This document shows positions 1 through 5,606 of a stretch of DNA of 5,859 nt, in pieces; position 1 is the first letter of the stretch, and every line of letters starts with the position of its first letter. Source of the DNA: JBBDWZ01 sp050732575 (GTDB lineage: Bacteria; Gemmatimonadota; Gemmatimonadetes; Longimicrobiales; RSA9). The position numbers and the translations under genes were made by a program. The DNA lies in the NCBI GenBank assembly GCA_050732575.1, contig JBOHRF010000335.1:1-5859 (forward strand). The letters run 5' to 3'. Under the pieces are notes generated by a model. The model was given only the letters and a program-made list of their open reading frames with translations. It did not search any database and had not been told where the DNA came from.

Positions 1-97
1 TGTCGGGCGTGTCGGGCGTGTCGGGCGTGTCGGGCGTGTCGGGCGTGTCGGGCGTGTCGGGCGTGTCGGGCGTGTCGGGCGTGTCGGGCGTGTCGGG
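1..97. repeat. 9-bp tandem repeat array (unit TGTCGGGCG), open at the left edge
   Basis: Ten perfect head-to-tail copies of the 9-mer TGTCGGGCG fill positions 1-90, and an eleventh copy degenerates after TGTCGGG. The array begins at the first base of the window, so its true length is unknown. It has no spacers and is therefore not a CRISPR array. In another phase the unit reads TCGGGCGTG, one base from the ACGGGCGTG-type unit of the inverted-repeat element at 2891-3009. Perfect identity between copies suggests recent expansion by slippage. It could also be partly an assembly effect, because such arrays collapse or stop contigs easily. Confidence 0.95.
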
Positions 98-172
98 GAA
101 GCCTTCGGAGTATTGATGTCTTACTGCGTTCGCACAACAAAAAAAGCAAAATCTTCTCCACCGCGTCGGCCG
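91..172. repeat. Core and remnant right arm of the repeat element, copy 1
   Basis: Directly after the tandem array comes CGGGGAAGC, then the 14-mer CGGAGTATTGATGT at 106-119. A low-complexity A-rich stretch follows at about 136-152, then CCACCGCGTCGGCC from 158. The same order recurs in copy 2 (2921-3009): CGGGGAGGC, the identical 14-mer at 2933-2946, an A/C-rich stretch, then CCACCCCGTCACGCC from 2977. In copy 1 the right arm fades after about 15 bases, so the long stem cannot form and the copy looks decayed or truncated. The IS110 remnant starts about 20 bases further on. No coding function is visible. Confidence 0.7.
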
Positions 173-191
173 GGGAGAGTCAACGTGTTGA

Positions 192-585
192 ACATGGCGT
201 TTGGATTTCCTAACCATTCATCATCGCTTCCCGTTGCGTCTGCATCTGGATCAAATCGATGCTCTCGACCAGTCCATTAGGCAGATCGAAAGGAAGGTCG
301 AAGAATTACTTGTCCCTTTTGGGAGCCTACTGAAGTGCCTGCAAACGATGCCAGGCATTAAGGGTGTGGCCGCCGCGGTATTGCTCGCGGAAGTCGGAGA
401 TGACATGGGCAAGTTCCGACGACTGGCATCTGGTGAGCTGGGCCGGTCTATGCCCGGGCCAGGATGAGAGTGCCGGCAAACAGCGCTCCACGCGAACTCG
501 CGAAGCCCAATTGCTCAAAAGCAACTCTCGTGCAAGCCGCAGGGACCGCGGCCCTAACAGCTTGGCGGGCCAGCTGGGGGCGAAC
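192..585 (+). pseudogene. IS110-family transposase remnant, C-terminal part, frameshifted
   Basis: IS110-family transposases carry an N-terminal DEDD RuvC-like nuclease domain and a C-terminal Transposase_20 domain. Only the latter is seen here. The first frame (192-467) reads HHRFPLRLHLDQIDALD, then a helical linker and the typical MPGIKGVAAAVLLAEVGDDM. Near 420-428 the reading moves to the +1 frame (364-672), giving HLVSWAGLCPGQDESAGKQR with the family's conserved serine region. Near 510-520 it moves again, giving ATLVQAAGTAA in the frame that contains position 464. Similarity then fades, with a weak possible C-terminal trace (SYFRPELGPLSRR) to about 650. The N-terminal nuclease domain is absent because a stop lies at 189-191. 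At least two frameshifts plus the missing half make this a dead copy. No clear IS ends were seen. Confidence 0.85.
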
Positions 586-668
586 TCCGGCACTGGCCCG
601 CCGCGCGTCGTACTTCCGGCCCGAACTTGGCCCGCTGAGTCGGCGTATTTCCACAAGAGGGCAGGATG

Positions 669-1754
669 TTAGCCTGCGTTCTGGAACGTCACCTCGACTA
701 GTTTGATGCGTGGCCCACCCGTCGCATCGGCGTCATACAAAATGAGCCTTCCGCGATTAGTGAAGCCAAAAATGAATTCATCGAACACGTGAGCGGCCAG
801 TATACCCCCCGATTTCCGGTCGAGAGCGAGCAGCACTCCATCAAACCACCTGTGTGGTTCGAAATGAGAAAAGTTCGCCTTGTCGTGCTGAACGTCGAAC
901 TGCCGGAGCGCTACCAGCAAAACATGGCCTGCATCTGCTACAGCCTGCGGTCCCGTCGGCAGCCTCGTCATCACCGCCTTTTGGCTCGCCTTCTTCTCGT
1001 AATCTGCTGGGCTCCGCGTTTCGCTCTGCCACCAGGCGGGCTCAACCTGAAACCGGTGAATGCGGTTTGTGCTGGCAGCGTCCCACTGCTCAAGGGTGAA
1101 TCCGTTTGGCCCAGGTTCGACGAGCCAAAGGGTGTTCGGCTCGTATCCCGTCGCAATCGGCCAGTCGTCTCCGCTAGCCACCTGATCCACCGGCCTGAAC
1201 GACTTGATGTACTGCCCTTCCTGAGCAAACATGTGGAGAACGTAGCCGGAGGCGCGGGCTAGCTGGCGAATCCGCGGTTCAACAAAAATGACTTGTTGGT
1301 TGGGAAGCACGAGCATTCCCGCTGGAGATCCTACCATCGTCTGAACACTTCGCGCTTCCGTCAACTGGACTGTGAAATAACTCAATCGCTTCCCATGAAA
1401 AACAAGCAGAGTGTCGCCTGCGGGATGTAGCTGGACCTCATCGGCATAGGTGAACTCGCCAGGACCAGCACCGCGCTTGTCAACGATTGTACTTATGCCA
1501 CTTGAGAGTGAGAACCGGGCGATACTCGATCGCGCCAGGTTTCCCAGCGCCCAAAGCGTATCCTCGATCTCGAAGTAGAATCCGGCTGGCATCACATGAT
1601 CGTCGTTCTCACGCGATGCCCACATGGTGCGGAAAGCTAGCCTGCAGTCGCCACAGGCCACGGATTCAGAAATCTCGGGATGTCGCTCCGAGGTCCGTGA
1701 ACAACCTCCAAGCAACGAACTCAGTGCAGCACACATCAGCCACAATCTGTGCAT
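669..1754 (-). CDS. Predicted 6-bladed beta-propeller lipoprotein
   Basis: This encodes about 361 residues, read from the ATG at 1754. A longer in-frame start at 1835 exists, but the ATG at 1754 has a GGAAGG ribosome site 8 nt upstream and begins a classic lipoprotein signal (MHRLWLMCAALSSLLGGC) with lipobox L15-G-G-C18. The protein should therefore be exported and lipid-anchored. A CGDC pair (C34, C37) follows the anchor. The motif RGAGPGEF (94-101) and repeated strand-rich stretches such as DTLLVF, NTLWLVEPG and GVLLALDRKSGG are typical of NHL-like 6-bladed propellers (the DUF5128/BF-type group) common in Bacteroidota and Gemmatimonadota. Such domains bind ligands or partners; no enzymatic residues are recognised and the substrate is unknown. 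The gene lies 110 bp downstream of a small secreted-peptide gene on the same strand, probably in one transcript, and is convergent with the transposase remnant. The fold call is by motif only. Confidence 0.75.
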   Translation of the reverse strand: MHRLWLMCAALSSLLGGCSRTSERHPEISESVACGDCRLAFRTMWASRENDDHVMPAGFYFEIEDTLWALGNLARSSIARFSLSSGISTIVDKRGAGPGEFTYADEVQLHPAGDTLLVFHGKRLSYFTVQLTEARSVQTMVGSPAGMLVLPNQQVIFVEPRIRQLARASGYVLHMFAQEGQYIKSFRPVDQVASGDDWPIATGYEPNTLWLVEPGPNGFTLEQWDAASTNRIHRFQVEPAWWQSETRSPADYEKKASQKAVMTRLPTGPQAVADAGHVLLVALRQFDVQHDKANFSHFEPHRWFDGVLLALDRKSGGILAAHVFDEFIFGFTNRGRLILYDADATGGPRIKLVEVTFQNAG

Positions 1755-1762
1755 GTTGGGTA

Positions 1763-1768
1763 CCTTCC
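1763..1768 (-). promoter_or_regulatory. Ribosome binding site that fixes the lipoprotein start
   Basis: On the minus strand GGAAGG stands 8 nt before the ATG at 1754. The longer in-frame start at 1835 would add 27 residues in front of a good lipoprotein signal peptide, which argues against it. Confidence 0.65.
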
Positions 1769-1828
1769 ATCCGACGACGCCGAGATGCCGGATCGTTTCC
1801 GAGATAGTTCTGCTTAGCCCACGGGATT

Positions 1829-1854
1829 CTGACAAGAGTTGGGAACTCTGTCAG
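1829..1854 (-). other. Intercistronic hairpin between the secreted peptide and lipoprotein genes
   Basis: On the minus strand CTGACAGAGTT, a CCC loop and AACTCTTGTCAG form an 11-bp stem with a single bulged T. It begins 10 nt after the stop of the small peptide gene and lies 74 nt before the lipoprotein ATG. No U-run follows, so it is a poor intrinsic terminator. An mRNA-stabilising, processing or attenuating role that sets different levels for the two genes is more likely. The structure is read from the sequence; the role is inferred. Confidence 0.55.
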
Positions 1855-1864
1855 CAATCAGACA

Positions 1865-2086
1865 TCAAGGATGTGGCGGATGAACGTTGCAGTTGCCAGG
1901 AATCGGCTCGTGGGTCCCACCTCCTTTAGCCATCCCGCCGCTGCTGAGTGAGTGCTGTCCACTACTGGCATGGCACGTGTAGTCATACGTCCAGTGAATG
2001 GACTCGTCCTCGGCACGTGCAGTAATTGAAGTAATCCCGAGCAGAAGAACGCCCACCAGTGCTGCCGTGATGCCAATTCGCCTCAT
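1865..2086 (-). CDS. Small secreted Cys/His-rich peptide, hypothetical
   Basis: This encodes 73 residues and belongs to no family I recognise. Residues 1-25 form a textbook Sec signal peptide: MRRIG, a hydrophobic core AALVGVLLLGI, and an ARA|E cleavage site. The predicted mature part is only 48 residues, with two cysteines (C38, C66) that could form one disulfide. It has six histidines (31, 39, 45, 59, 69, 72), a glycine-rich middle (GGMAKGGG, 50-57) and an HPPHP tail. The ATG at 2086 has GAGG about 4 nt upstream, a short but usable spacing. It precedes the propeller lipoprotein on the same strand, so the two may be co-expressed and act together in the periplasm or at the surface. Metal binding is possible from the His content. 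A precursor of a processed peptide is another possibility. Both are guesses. Confidence 0.65.
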   Translation of the reverse strand: MRRIGITAALVGVLLLGITSITARAEDESIHWTYDYTCHASSGQHSLSSGGMAKGGGTHEPIPGNCNVHPPHP

Positions 2087-2170
2087 ACCGCCTCGCTTGG
2101 TTGAAGTACTCCATTGATAGTGAGGCCAGGCAGCCGGCCCCCCCTGTCAAGGTTCAGGAGACGTTCGAGT

Positions 2171-2303
2171 TCATACAATCTCTGACAGATCACCGCGCGC
2201 GCTGATCTCCGCCGCAGTCTGCACGTCGGCGGGGAAGTCGCTGAGCTCGAAGATCTGTCGCACTTCGACGAAATCACCGTCGGCCGGGGATGCGGCGCGC
2301 CCT
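2171..2303 (-). pseudogene. Orphan C-terminal gene fragment, possibly YciI-like
   Basis: Straight after the point where kinase similarity ends, a different minus-strand frame reads about 43 residues to a stop at 2171-2173. It includes DGDFVEVRQIFELSDFPADV and ends GDLSEIV. Codon use is strongly GC-rich at third positions, as in real genes of this window, and the wording is protein-like with no start codon of its own at the junction. The VEVRQIFE stretch resembles the C-terminal EVRP/EVRQ strand of YciI-like (YCII-related) proteins; that assignment is from memory and weak. Its 5' part is missing. I infer that a deletion or rearrangement joined this tail to the broken kinase gene. It is unlikely to be translated, because the kinase frame terminates at 2274 without entering this frame. 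Confidence 0.45.
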
Positions 2304-2726
2304 CTCCGGCTTGAGATCCCGATGGATCACGCCATGGCGGTGTGCATAGTCCAGCGCGCTTGCCACCGCCACGGTGATGCTCACCGCTTCATCGACCGGC
2401 AACTGACGTTCGCGATTCAGGCGATCGCGCAGAGACCCGCATTCGACGTACGGCATCACGTAGAACAGCAGCCCGTCCGCCTCGCCCGAATCGAAGAGCG
2501 GCAGCAAGCGAGGATGCTGGAGGTTGGCCGTGACCTGGATCTCGGCGAGGAAACGCTCGGTGCCGAGCACCGCACCCAGTTCGGGACGCAGCACCTTCAA
2601 CGCGACCTTGCGGTTGTGCCTAACATCCCGCGCGAGATAGACGATAGCCATTCCGCCCGACCCGATCTCGCGATCGATCGTGTATCGGTCGGCCAGCGCC
2701 GTCTTCAGCTGCTCGGAAACATCCAT
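2274..2726 (-). pseudogene. Truncated Ser/Thr protein kinase (Hanks type), N-lobe and start of catalytic loop only
   Basis: The 150-residue reading frame starts at an ATG (2726) in the typical MDVSEQLKTALADRY context. It has the glycine-rich loop IGSGGMA (21-27), the VALK lysine K44, the hinge region FYVMPYVECGSL and the catalytic HRD at 135-137. Full kinases of this type continue HRDLKPEN and then reach DFG, APE and often a long sensor or TolB-like C-terminus. Here similarity stops after HRDLKPE (E141, 2304-2306); the next residues RARRIPGRR are foreign and a stop follows. The metal-binding Asn, DFG and the whole C-lobe are missing, so the product cannot be an active kinase. No frame downstream restores the kinase, which points to a deletion or rearrangement, not a simple frameshift. 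A folded N-lobe fragment cannot be excluded but is unlikely to be stable. Confidence 0.85.
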
Positions 2727-2799
2727 GGCTTCCCGACCTCGGCCGTTACGGGATTCCGGTACCGCGGGAAATCGTGGAGGGTTTGGGCTTCAAGGGCTG

Positions 2800-2828
2800 A
2801 TAATGTTGTTCCCCCGTGGGCCATGCAA
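2800..2828 (-). promoter_or_regulatory. Possible sigma70-like promoter for the truncated kinase
   Basis: On the minus strand TTGCAT (2823-2828) and CATTAT (2800-2805) are separated by exactly 17 nt, about 75 nt before the kinase ATG. They match the consensus at three of six and four of six positions. Placement and spacing are good but the match is modest, and promoter consensus in this lineage is not certain. Confidence 0.3.
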
Positions 2829-2890
2829 CCATTGGTCGCAAAGGCTCCAAGCCTTCAACGCCTGCTTTGCTGAGGCGCTGCAGACAGTTT

Positions 2891-3009
2891 ACGGGAGTAA
2901 CGGGGCGTGACGGGGCGTGACGGGGAGGCGGGCGGAGTATTGATGTTTATTTCCATCACAACGAACAACCAAGTTGCCACCCCGTCACGCCCGTAACGCC
3001 CGTCACCCC
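2891..3009. repeat. Imperfect inverted-repeat element with 9-10 bp units and a conserved core, copy 2
   Basis: The left arm (2891-2925) consists of units ACGGGAGTA, ACGGGGCGTG, ACGGGGCGTG and ACGGGG. The right arm (2977-3009), read on the other strand, has units of the form ACGGGCGTT and ACGGGCGTG ending ACGGGGTGG. The arms can pair over roughly 33 bp with a few one-base bulges and mismatches, enclosing about 51 bp. That loop holds CGGAGTATTGATGT (2933-2946), identical to 106-119. No open reading frame of note lies inside. The right arm overlaps the last codons of the bacilliredoxin gene. It may be a non-autonomous mobile palindrome (MITE or REP-like), a structured 3' RNA element, or a protein-binding array. 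No T-run follows, so it is not a standard intrinsic terminator. Confidence 0.8.
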
Positions 3010-3425
3010 GAGCAGTGCTGGTCGAACGCGCGCACCAGGTCGTGGGTGATGGCCGCGGGCGAGCGGCCTTCGATGTCCTTGCGCTCGAGCATGAAAACCA
3101 GCGTGCCATCCCTGAGCAACGCAACCGATGGTGAAGACGGGCCGTAGCCGGTGAAGTATGAGCGTGCGCGCGCGGTGGCATCAGGATCCTGACCCGCAAA
3201 CACAGTGAGCAGACGCGCCGGCTTTTGTTCGTGCTGAATGGCGGCAGCCATGGCGGGACGCATCCGGCCGGCCGCGCAGCCGCACACGGAATTGACCGCA
3301 ATCAGCACCGTGCCCGAGGCGTCGGTCAGTGCGTCCTCCACCTGTTCCGGCGTACGCAGCTCCAGGAAGCCAAGGCGAGTGAGTTCTTCGCGCATCGGCT
3401 TGACCATAAGTTCCGGTAGTGGCAT
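3003..3425 (-). CDS. brxA: Bacilliredoxin, BrxA/BrxB family (DUF1094)
   Basis: The product is 140 residues, the usual size for this family. These are thioredoxin-fold proteins that remove bacillithiol from mixed disulfides on cytosolic proteins after oxidative stress. The signature is clear: MREELTRLGFLELRTPEQVE at 11-30, then VNSVCGCAAG with the catalytic C48-G-C50, RPAMAAA, and the stretch LTVFAGQDPDATARARSYF followed by GYGPSSPS. The gene ends at FDQHC with a final Cys at 138, a family feature. A longer start at 3455 exists, but the ATG at 3425 has GGAGG 6 nt upstream and gives the normal N-terminus. The stop codon and last two codons lie inside the right arm of the repeat element. The gene is divergent from hemE. 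Whether this organism makes bacillithiol cannot be seen here. I cannot separate BrxA from BrxB by sequence alone. Confidence 0.93.
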   Translation of the reverse strand: MPLPELMVKPMREELTRLGFLELRTPEQVEDALTDASGTVLIAVNSVCGCAAGRMRPAMAAAIQHEQKPARLLTVFAGQDPDATARARSYFTGYGPSSPSVALLRDGTLVFMLERKDIEGRSPAAITHDLVRAFDQHCSG

Positions 3426-3431
3426 CCTCGT

Positions 3432-3436
3432 CCTCC
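3432..3436 (-). promoter_or_regulatory. Strong ribosome binding site for the bacilliredoxin gene
   Basis: GGAGG on the minus strand, 6 nt before the ATG at 3425. It decides against the upstream in-frame start at 3455. The whole divergent interval to hemE is 109 bp (3426-3534). It must hold promoters for both directions, but I see no convincing -35/-10 pair in it. TAACAT at 3507-3512 is the best plus-strand -10-like hexamer and lacks a good -35. Confidence 0.75.
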
Positions 3437-3534
3437 ACAGAAAGAGCGGCAGCATTCGCGATACTAACGAGAGCGCGGGTCAGTGCCGCGGCTCCCGAAC
3501 GGCGGGTAACATAAGGTGCCTGGCTCGTGACGTC

Positions 3535-4569
3535 ATGAACGATCGAATTCAGCGCGCGCTGCGGCTCGAGTCCGTCGATGCTACGCCCGTCTGGTTCATG
3601 CGCCAGGCGGGCCGCGTCCTGCCGCGTTATCGGGAATTGCGCGCTGACCGCGATATGTTGGCGTTTCTGCGCGATCCGGCCGCAGCCGCCACCATCACGG
3701 CCATGCCGCTCGACTATTTTGCGGTCGATGCTGCGGTATTGTACAACGATCTGGTCACGCCCTTCCTGGGCGCCGGCATCGACTTTCACATGGAAGTCGG
3801 CATTGGACCGGTGATCGACCATCCGATCGAAACAGCGGCCGACGTGGATCGACTGACACCCTTCGATCCGCGTGTCGCGTTGAGCTGGTCCATGGAGCAA
3901 ATCCGCCTACTGCGTTCCCAGATTGATGTGCCTGTGCTCGGTTTCGTGGGTGCGCCTTTCACCCTGGCATCGTATCTGGTCAAGGGTCGGCACAGCAAAC
4001 ACCAGGAAGAGATCAAGGCATTCATGCACCGCGAGCCGGATGCCTGGCATAGATTGGCCGCGTTTTGGGCCGATCACCTGGCCGAGTTTGGGATTGCGCA
4101 GTATGAAGCCGGCGCGGCTGCCGTGCAGGTCTTCGACTCCTGGGTGGGAGCGCTGGGTCCGGAAGACTACGAGCAGTTCATCTTTGCACACTCGCACGCC
4201 CTGTTGCAGAAACTGGAAGATGCGGGCGTGCCTACGCTGCATTTCTTCACCGGCAATCCCGCTTTGCTGCCCCTGGTCGCCGACGCGGGTGGTACCGCCA
4301 TCTCCGTGGACTGGCGTCTGCCCATCGATGTCGCCTGGGACGTGATCGGTGAGGAGCGCGCCATTCAGGGCAACCTGGATCCGGCCGTGTTGTTGGCGGG
4401 TCGCGGGCCTGCACTGCGTAGGACAAAAGACATCCTGGACCGTGTGGGCGGACGGCCAGGCCACATCTTCAACCTGGGTCATGGTATCCAGCCCGGCACC
4501 GATCATGAAGTAGTGCGCGCAGTGGTCGACTTTGTCCACGAGTACGATGCTGGCAGAGTGGGGGCATGA
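3535..4569 (+). CDS. hemE: Uroporphyrinogen decarboxylase
   Basis: HemE removes the four acetate carboxyl groups of uroporphyrinogen III to give coproporphyrinogen III, a cytosolic step of heme synthesis. The protein has 344 residues, normal for the family. The first signature PVWFMRQAGRVLPRYR holds the substrate-binding arginines R23 and R27. The catalytic aspartate is D72 in LYNDLVTP. The second signature GFVGAPFTLASYLVKG carries Y147, S202 lies in VFDSW, and H316 in FNLGHGIQP. These correspond to human Arg37, Arg41, Asp86, Tyr164, Ser219 and His339. The reading frame is open upstream to 3238, but similarity begins at MNDRIQRAL and the upstream part lies over the bacilliredoxin gene, so the ATG at 3535 is chosen. 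Its ribosome site is weak; AAGG lies about 18 nt away. It overlaps hemH by ATGA, implying translational coupling. All key residues are intact. Confidence 0.97.
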   Translation: MNDRIQRALRLESVDATPVWFMRQAGRVLPRYRELRADRDMLAFLRDPAAAATITAMPLDYFAVDAAVLYNDLVTPFLGAGIDFHMEVGIGPVIDHPIETAADVDRLTPFDPRVALSWSMEQIRLLRSQIDVPVLGFVGAPFTLASYLVKGRHSKHQEEIKAFMHREPDAWHRLAAFWADHLAEFGIAQYEAGAAAVQVFDSWVGALGPEDYEQFIFAHSHALLQKLEDAGVPTLHFFTGNPALLPLVADAGGTAISVDWRLPIDVAWDVIGEERAIQGNLDPAVLLAGRGPALRRTKDILDRVGGRPGHIFNLGHGIQPGTDHEVVRAVVDFVHEYDAGRVGA

Positions 4570-5600
4570 GAGCGGCAGTCCTGTTTCTGAATTTTGGTGA
4601 ACCCGAACGCGCCACGCTGGAAGAAGTCGTGCCTTTCCTCGAGCGCATCTTTCTGATCAATGCCGCTTTGGAGGACGATCGAACGCAGGCCCAAACGCGC
4701 GCGCACGAGCTGGCCTTACGACGCGCGCCTGGCCTGATTGCCGAATATCAGGCCATTGGTGGCTCGCCCTTGAATGAGCAGGCGGCGCAACAGGCACAGG
4801 CCACGCAACAGGAACTGCAGCGCCGCGGTCATGATGTGCGCGCCTACGTGGGCATGCAGTTCACCGAACCATCGATTGCCAACGCTGTGGAAAAGGCACG
4901 GGACAACGGCGCGCAACTTCTGATTGCGTTGCCGGTCTATCCTGTGTGCGGACCCTCCACCACGATGGCCGCGCTGCAGCAATTGCGGGACGCGCTCGCC
5001 ACCCGTGGCTGGGCTGTGCCGTTGCGGGAAATCACGGGCTGGCACTCGCACACGTCGTACATCGAGCTGCGCGCCGATGCCATACGCAGCACGCTCATTG
5101 CCCACGATCTCGATCTTTCGGATCCGGACACTCGATTGGTCTTCTCCGCACACGGCACGCCCACGCGTTATCTCGAGGCGGGCAGTCGCTACGTGCATTA
5201 CACCGAGCACGTCTGTCATGCTGTGGCCCAGTCGCTGGGCGCCGATCATTTCGAGCTCGGTTACCAGAACCACACCAATCGGCCCATCGAGTGGACGCAG
5301 CCAGACATCGAAAGGGTCATGGCCACCGTGACCGCGCAATCCGTAGTGCTCGATCCCTGCAGCTTCATGCACGAACAATCGGAAACCCTGGCCGAACTGG
5401 ATCACGACTTGAGAGAGTCCGCCGAATCGCGTGGGCTACGCTACTTCCGCGTGCCCGTGCCCCACGACGATACGCACTTTGTGACGCTGTTGGCCGACCT
5501 GATCGAGCCGTTCATCACGGGCAAAGTGGCCGAGGCCGGGTTTCGACCCTGTCGCTGTCGGGTCTCGCCTGAGACCTGGTGCCTGAATACGGTGGTTTGA
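4566..5600 (+). CDS. hemH: Ferrochelatase (HemH family) with a Cys-rich C-terminal tail
   Basis: This enzyme inserts Fe2+ into protoporphyrin IX, or into coproporphyrin III in the coproporphyrin-dependent branch; sequence alone does not settle which. It has 344 residues. The start AVLFLNFGEPE, the stretch APGLIAEYQAIGGSPLNEQ, and ALPVYPVCGPSTT are family hallmarks. The catalytic histidine is H196 in VFSAHGTP, and the metal-site glutamate is E273 in HEQSETLAELD. The ATG overlaps the hemE stop (ATGA), so the two are co-translated. After the usual domain end near FITGK the protein carries a tail with C329, C331 and C339 (CRC, then WCLN). Some ferrochelatases, human and several bacterial, hold a [2Fe-2S] cluster through C-terminal cysteines plus an internal one; C128, C217 and C265 are internal candidates here. 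The cluster is inferred and not shown. Confidence 0.95.
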   Translation: MRAAVLFLNFGEPERATLEEVVPFLERIFLINAALEDDRTQAQTRAHELALRRAPGLIAEYQAIGGSPLNEQAAQQAQATQQELQRRGHDVRAYVGMQFTEPSIANAVEKARDNGAQLLIALPVYPVCGPSTTMAALQQLRDALATRGWAVPLREITGWHSHTSYIELRADAIRSTLIAHDLDLSDPDTRLVFSAHGTPTRYLEAGSRYVHYTEHVCHAVAQSLGADHFELGYQNHTNRPIEWTQPDIERVMATVTAQSVVLDPCSFMHEQSETLAELDHDLRESAESRGLRYFRVPVPHDDTHFVTLLADLIEPFITGKVAEAGFRPCRCRVSPETWCLNTVV

Positions 5601-5606
5601 AACCCT

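Noticed and set aside
1..97. CRISPR array
   Set aside because: The 9-bp units abut with no spacers, and no cas gene is present in the window.
661..677. Terminator hairpin GCAGG...CCTGC at the end of the lipoprotein gene
   Set aside because: It has only a 5-bp stem, overlaps the stop codon and has no T-run on either strand.
2113..2150. Promoter for the secreted peptide with a perfect TTGACA (2145-2150, minus strand)
   Set aside because: The only -10-like hexamers (CACTAT 2117-2122, TATCAA 2114-2119) lie 22-25 nt away, beyond normal spacing, and the spacer contains a run of seven G. It may still act with another sigma factor, but I cannot support it.
2322..2873. 183-codon plus-strand frame over the kinase
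   Set aside because: It is antisense to a clearly recognisable kinase N-lobe; no domain or start signal supports it.
3238..3534. 99-residue N-terminal extension of HemE
   Set aside because: The frame is open, but the stretch lies antisense over the bacilliredoxin gene and HemE similarity begins exactly at the ATG at 3535.
3181..3900. 239-codon open frame on the minus strand
   Set aside because: It lies antisense across the 5' part of hemE and overlaps the bacilliredoxin gene in another frame. The sequence has no family look, and both overlapped genes are certain.
3907..4539. 210-codon open frame antisense to hemE
   Set aside because: It is a shadow of GC-rich codon use in hemE; no recognisable domain and no ribosome site.
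4716..5405. 229-codon open frame antisense to hemH
   Set aside because: It lies entirely within the certain hemH gene on the opposite strand and has a His/Arg/Gly-rich mirror composition.
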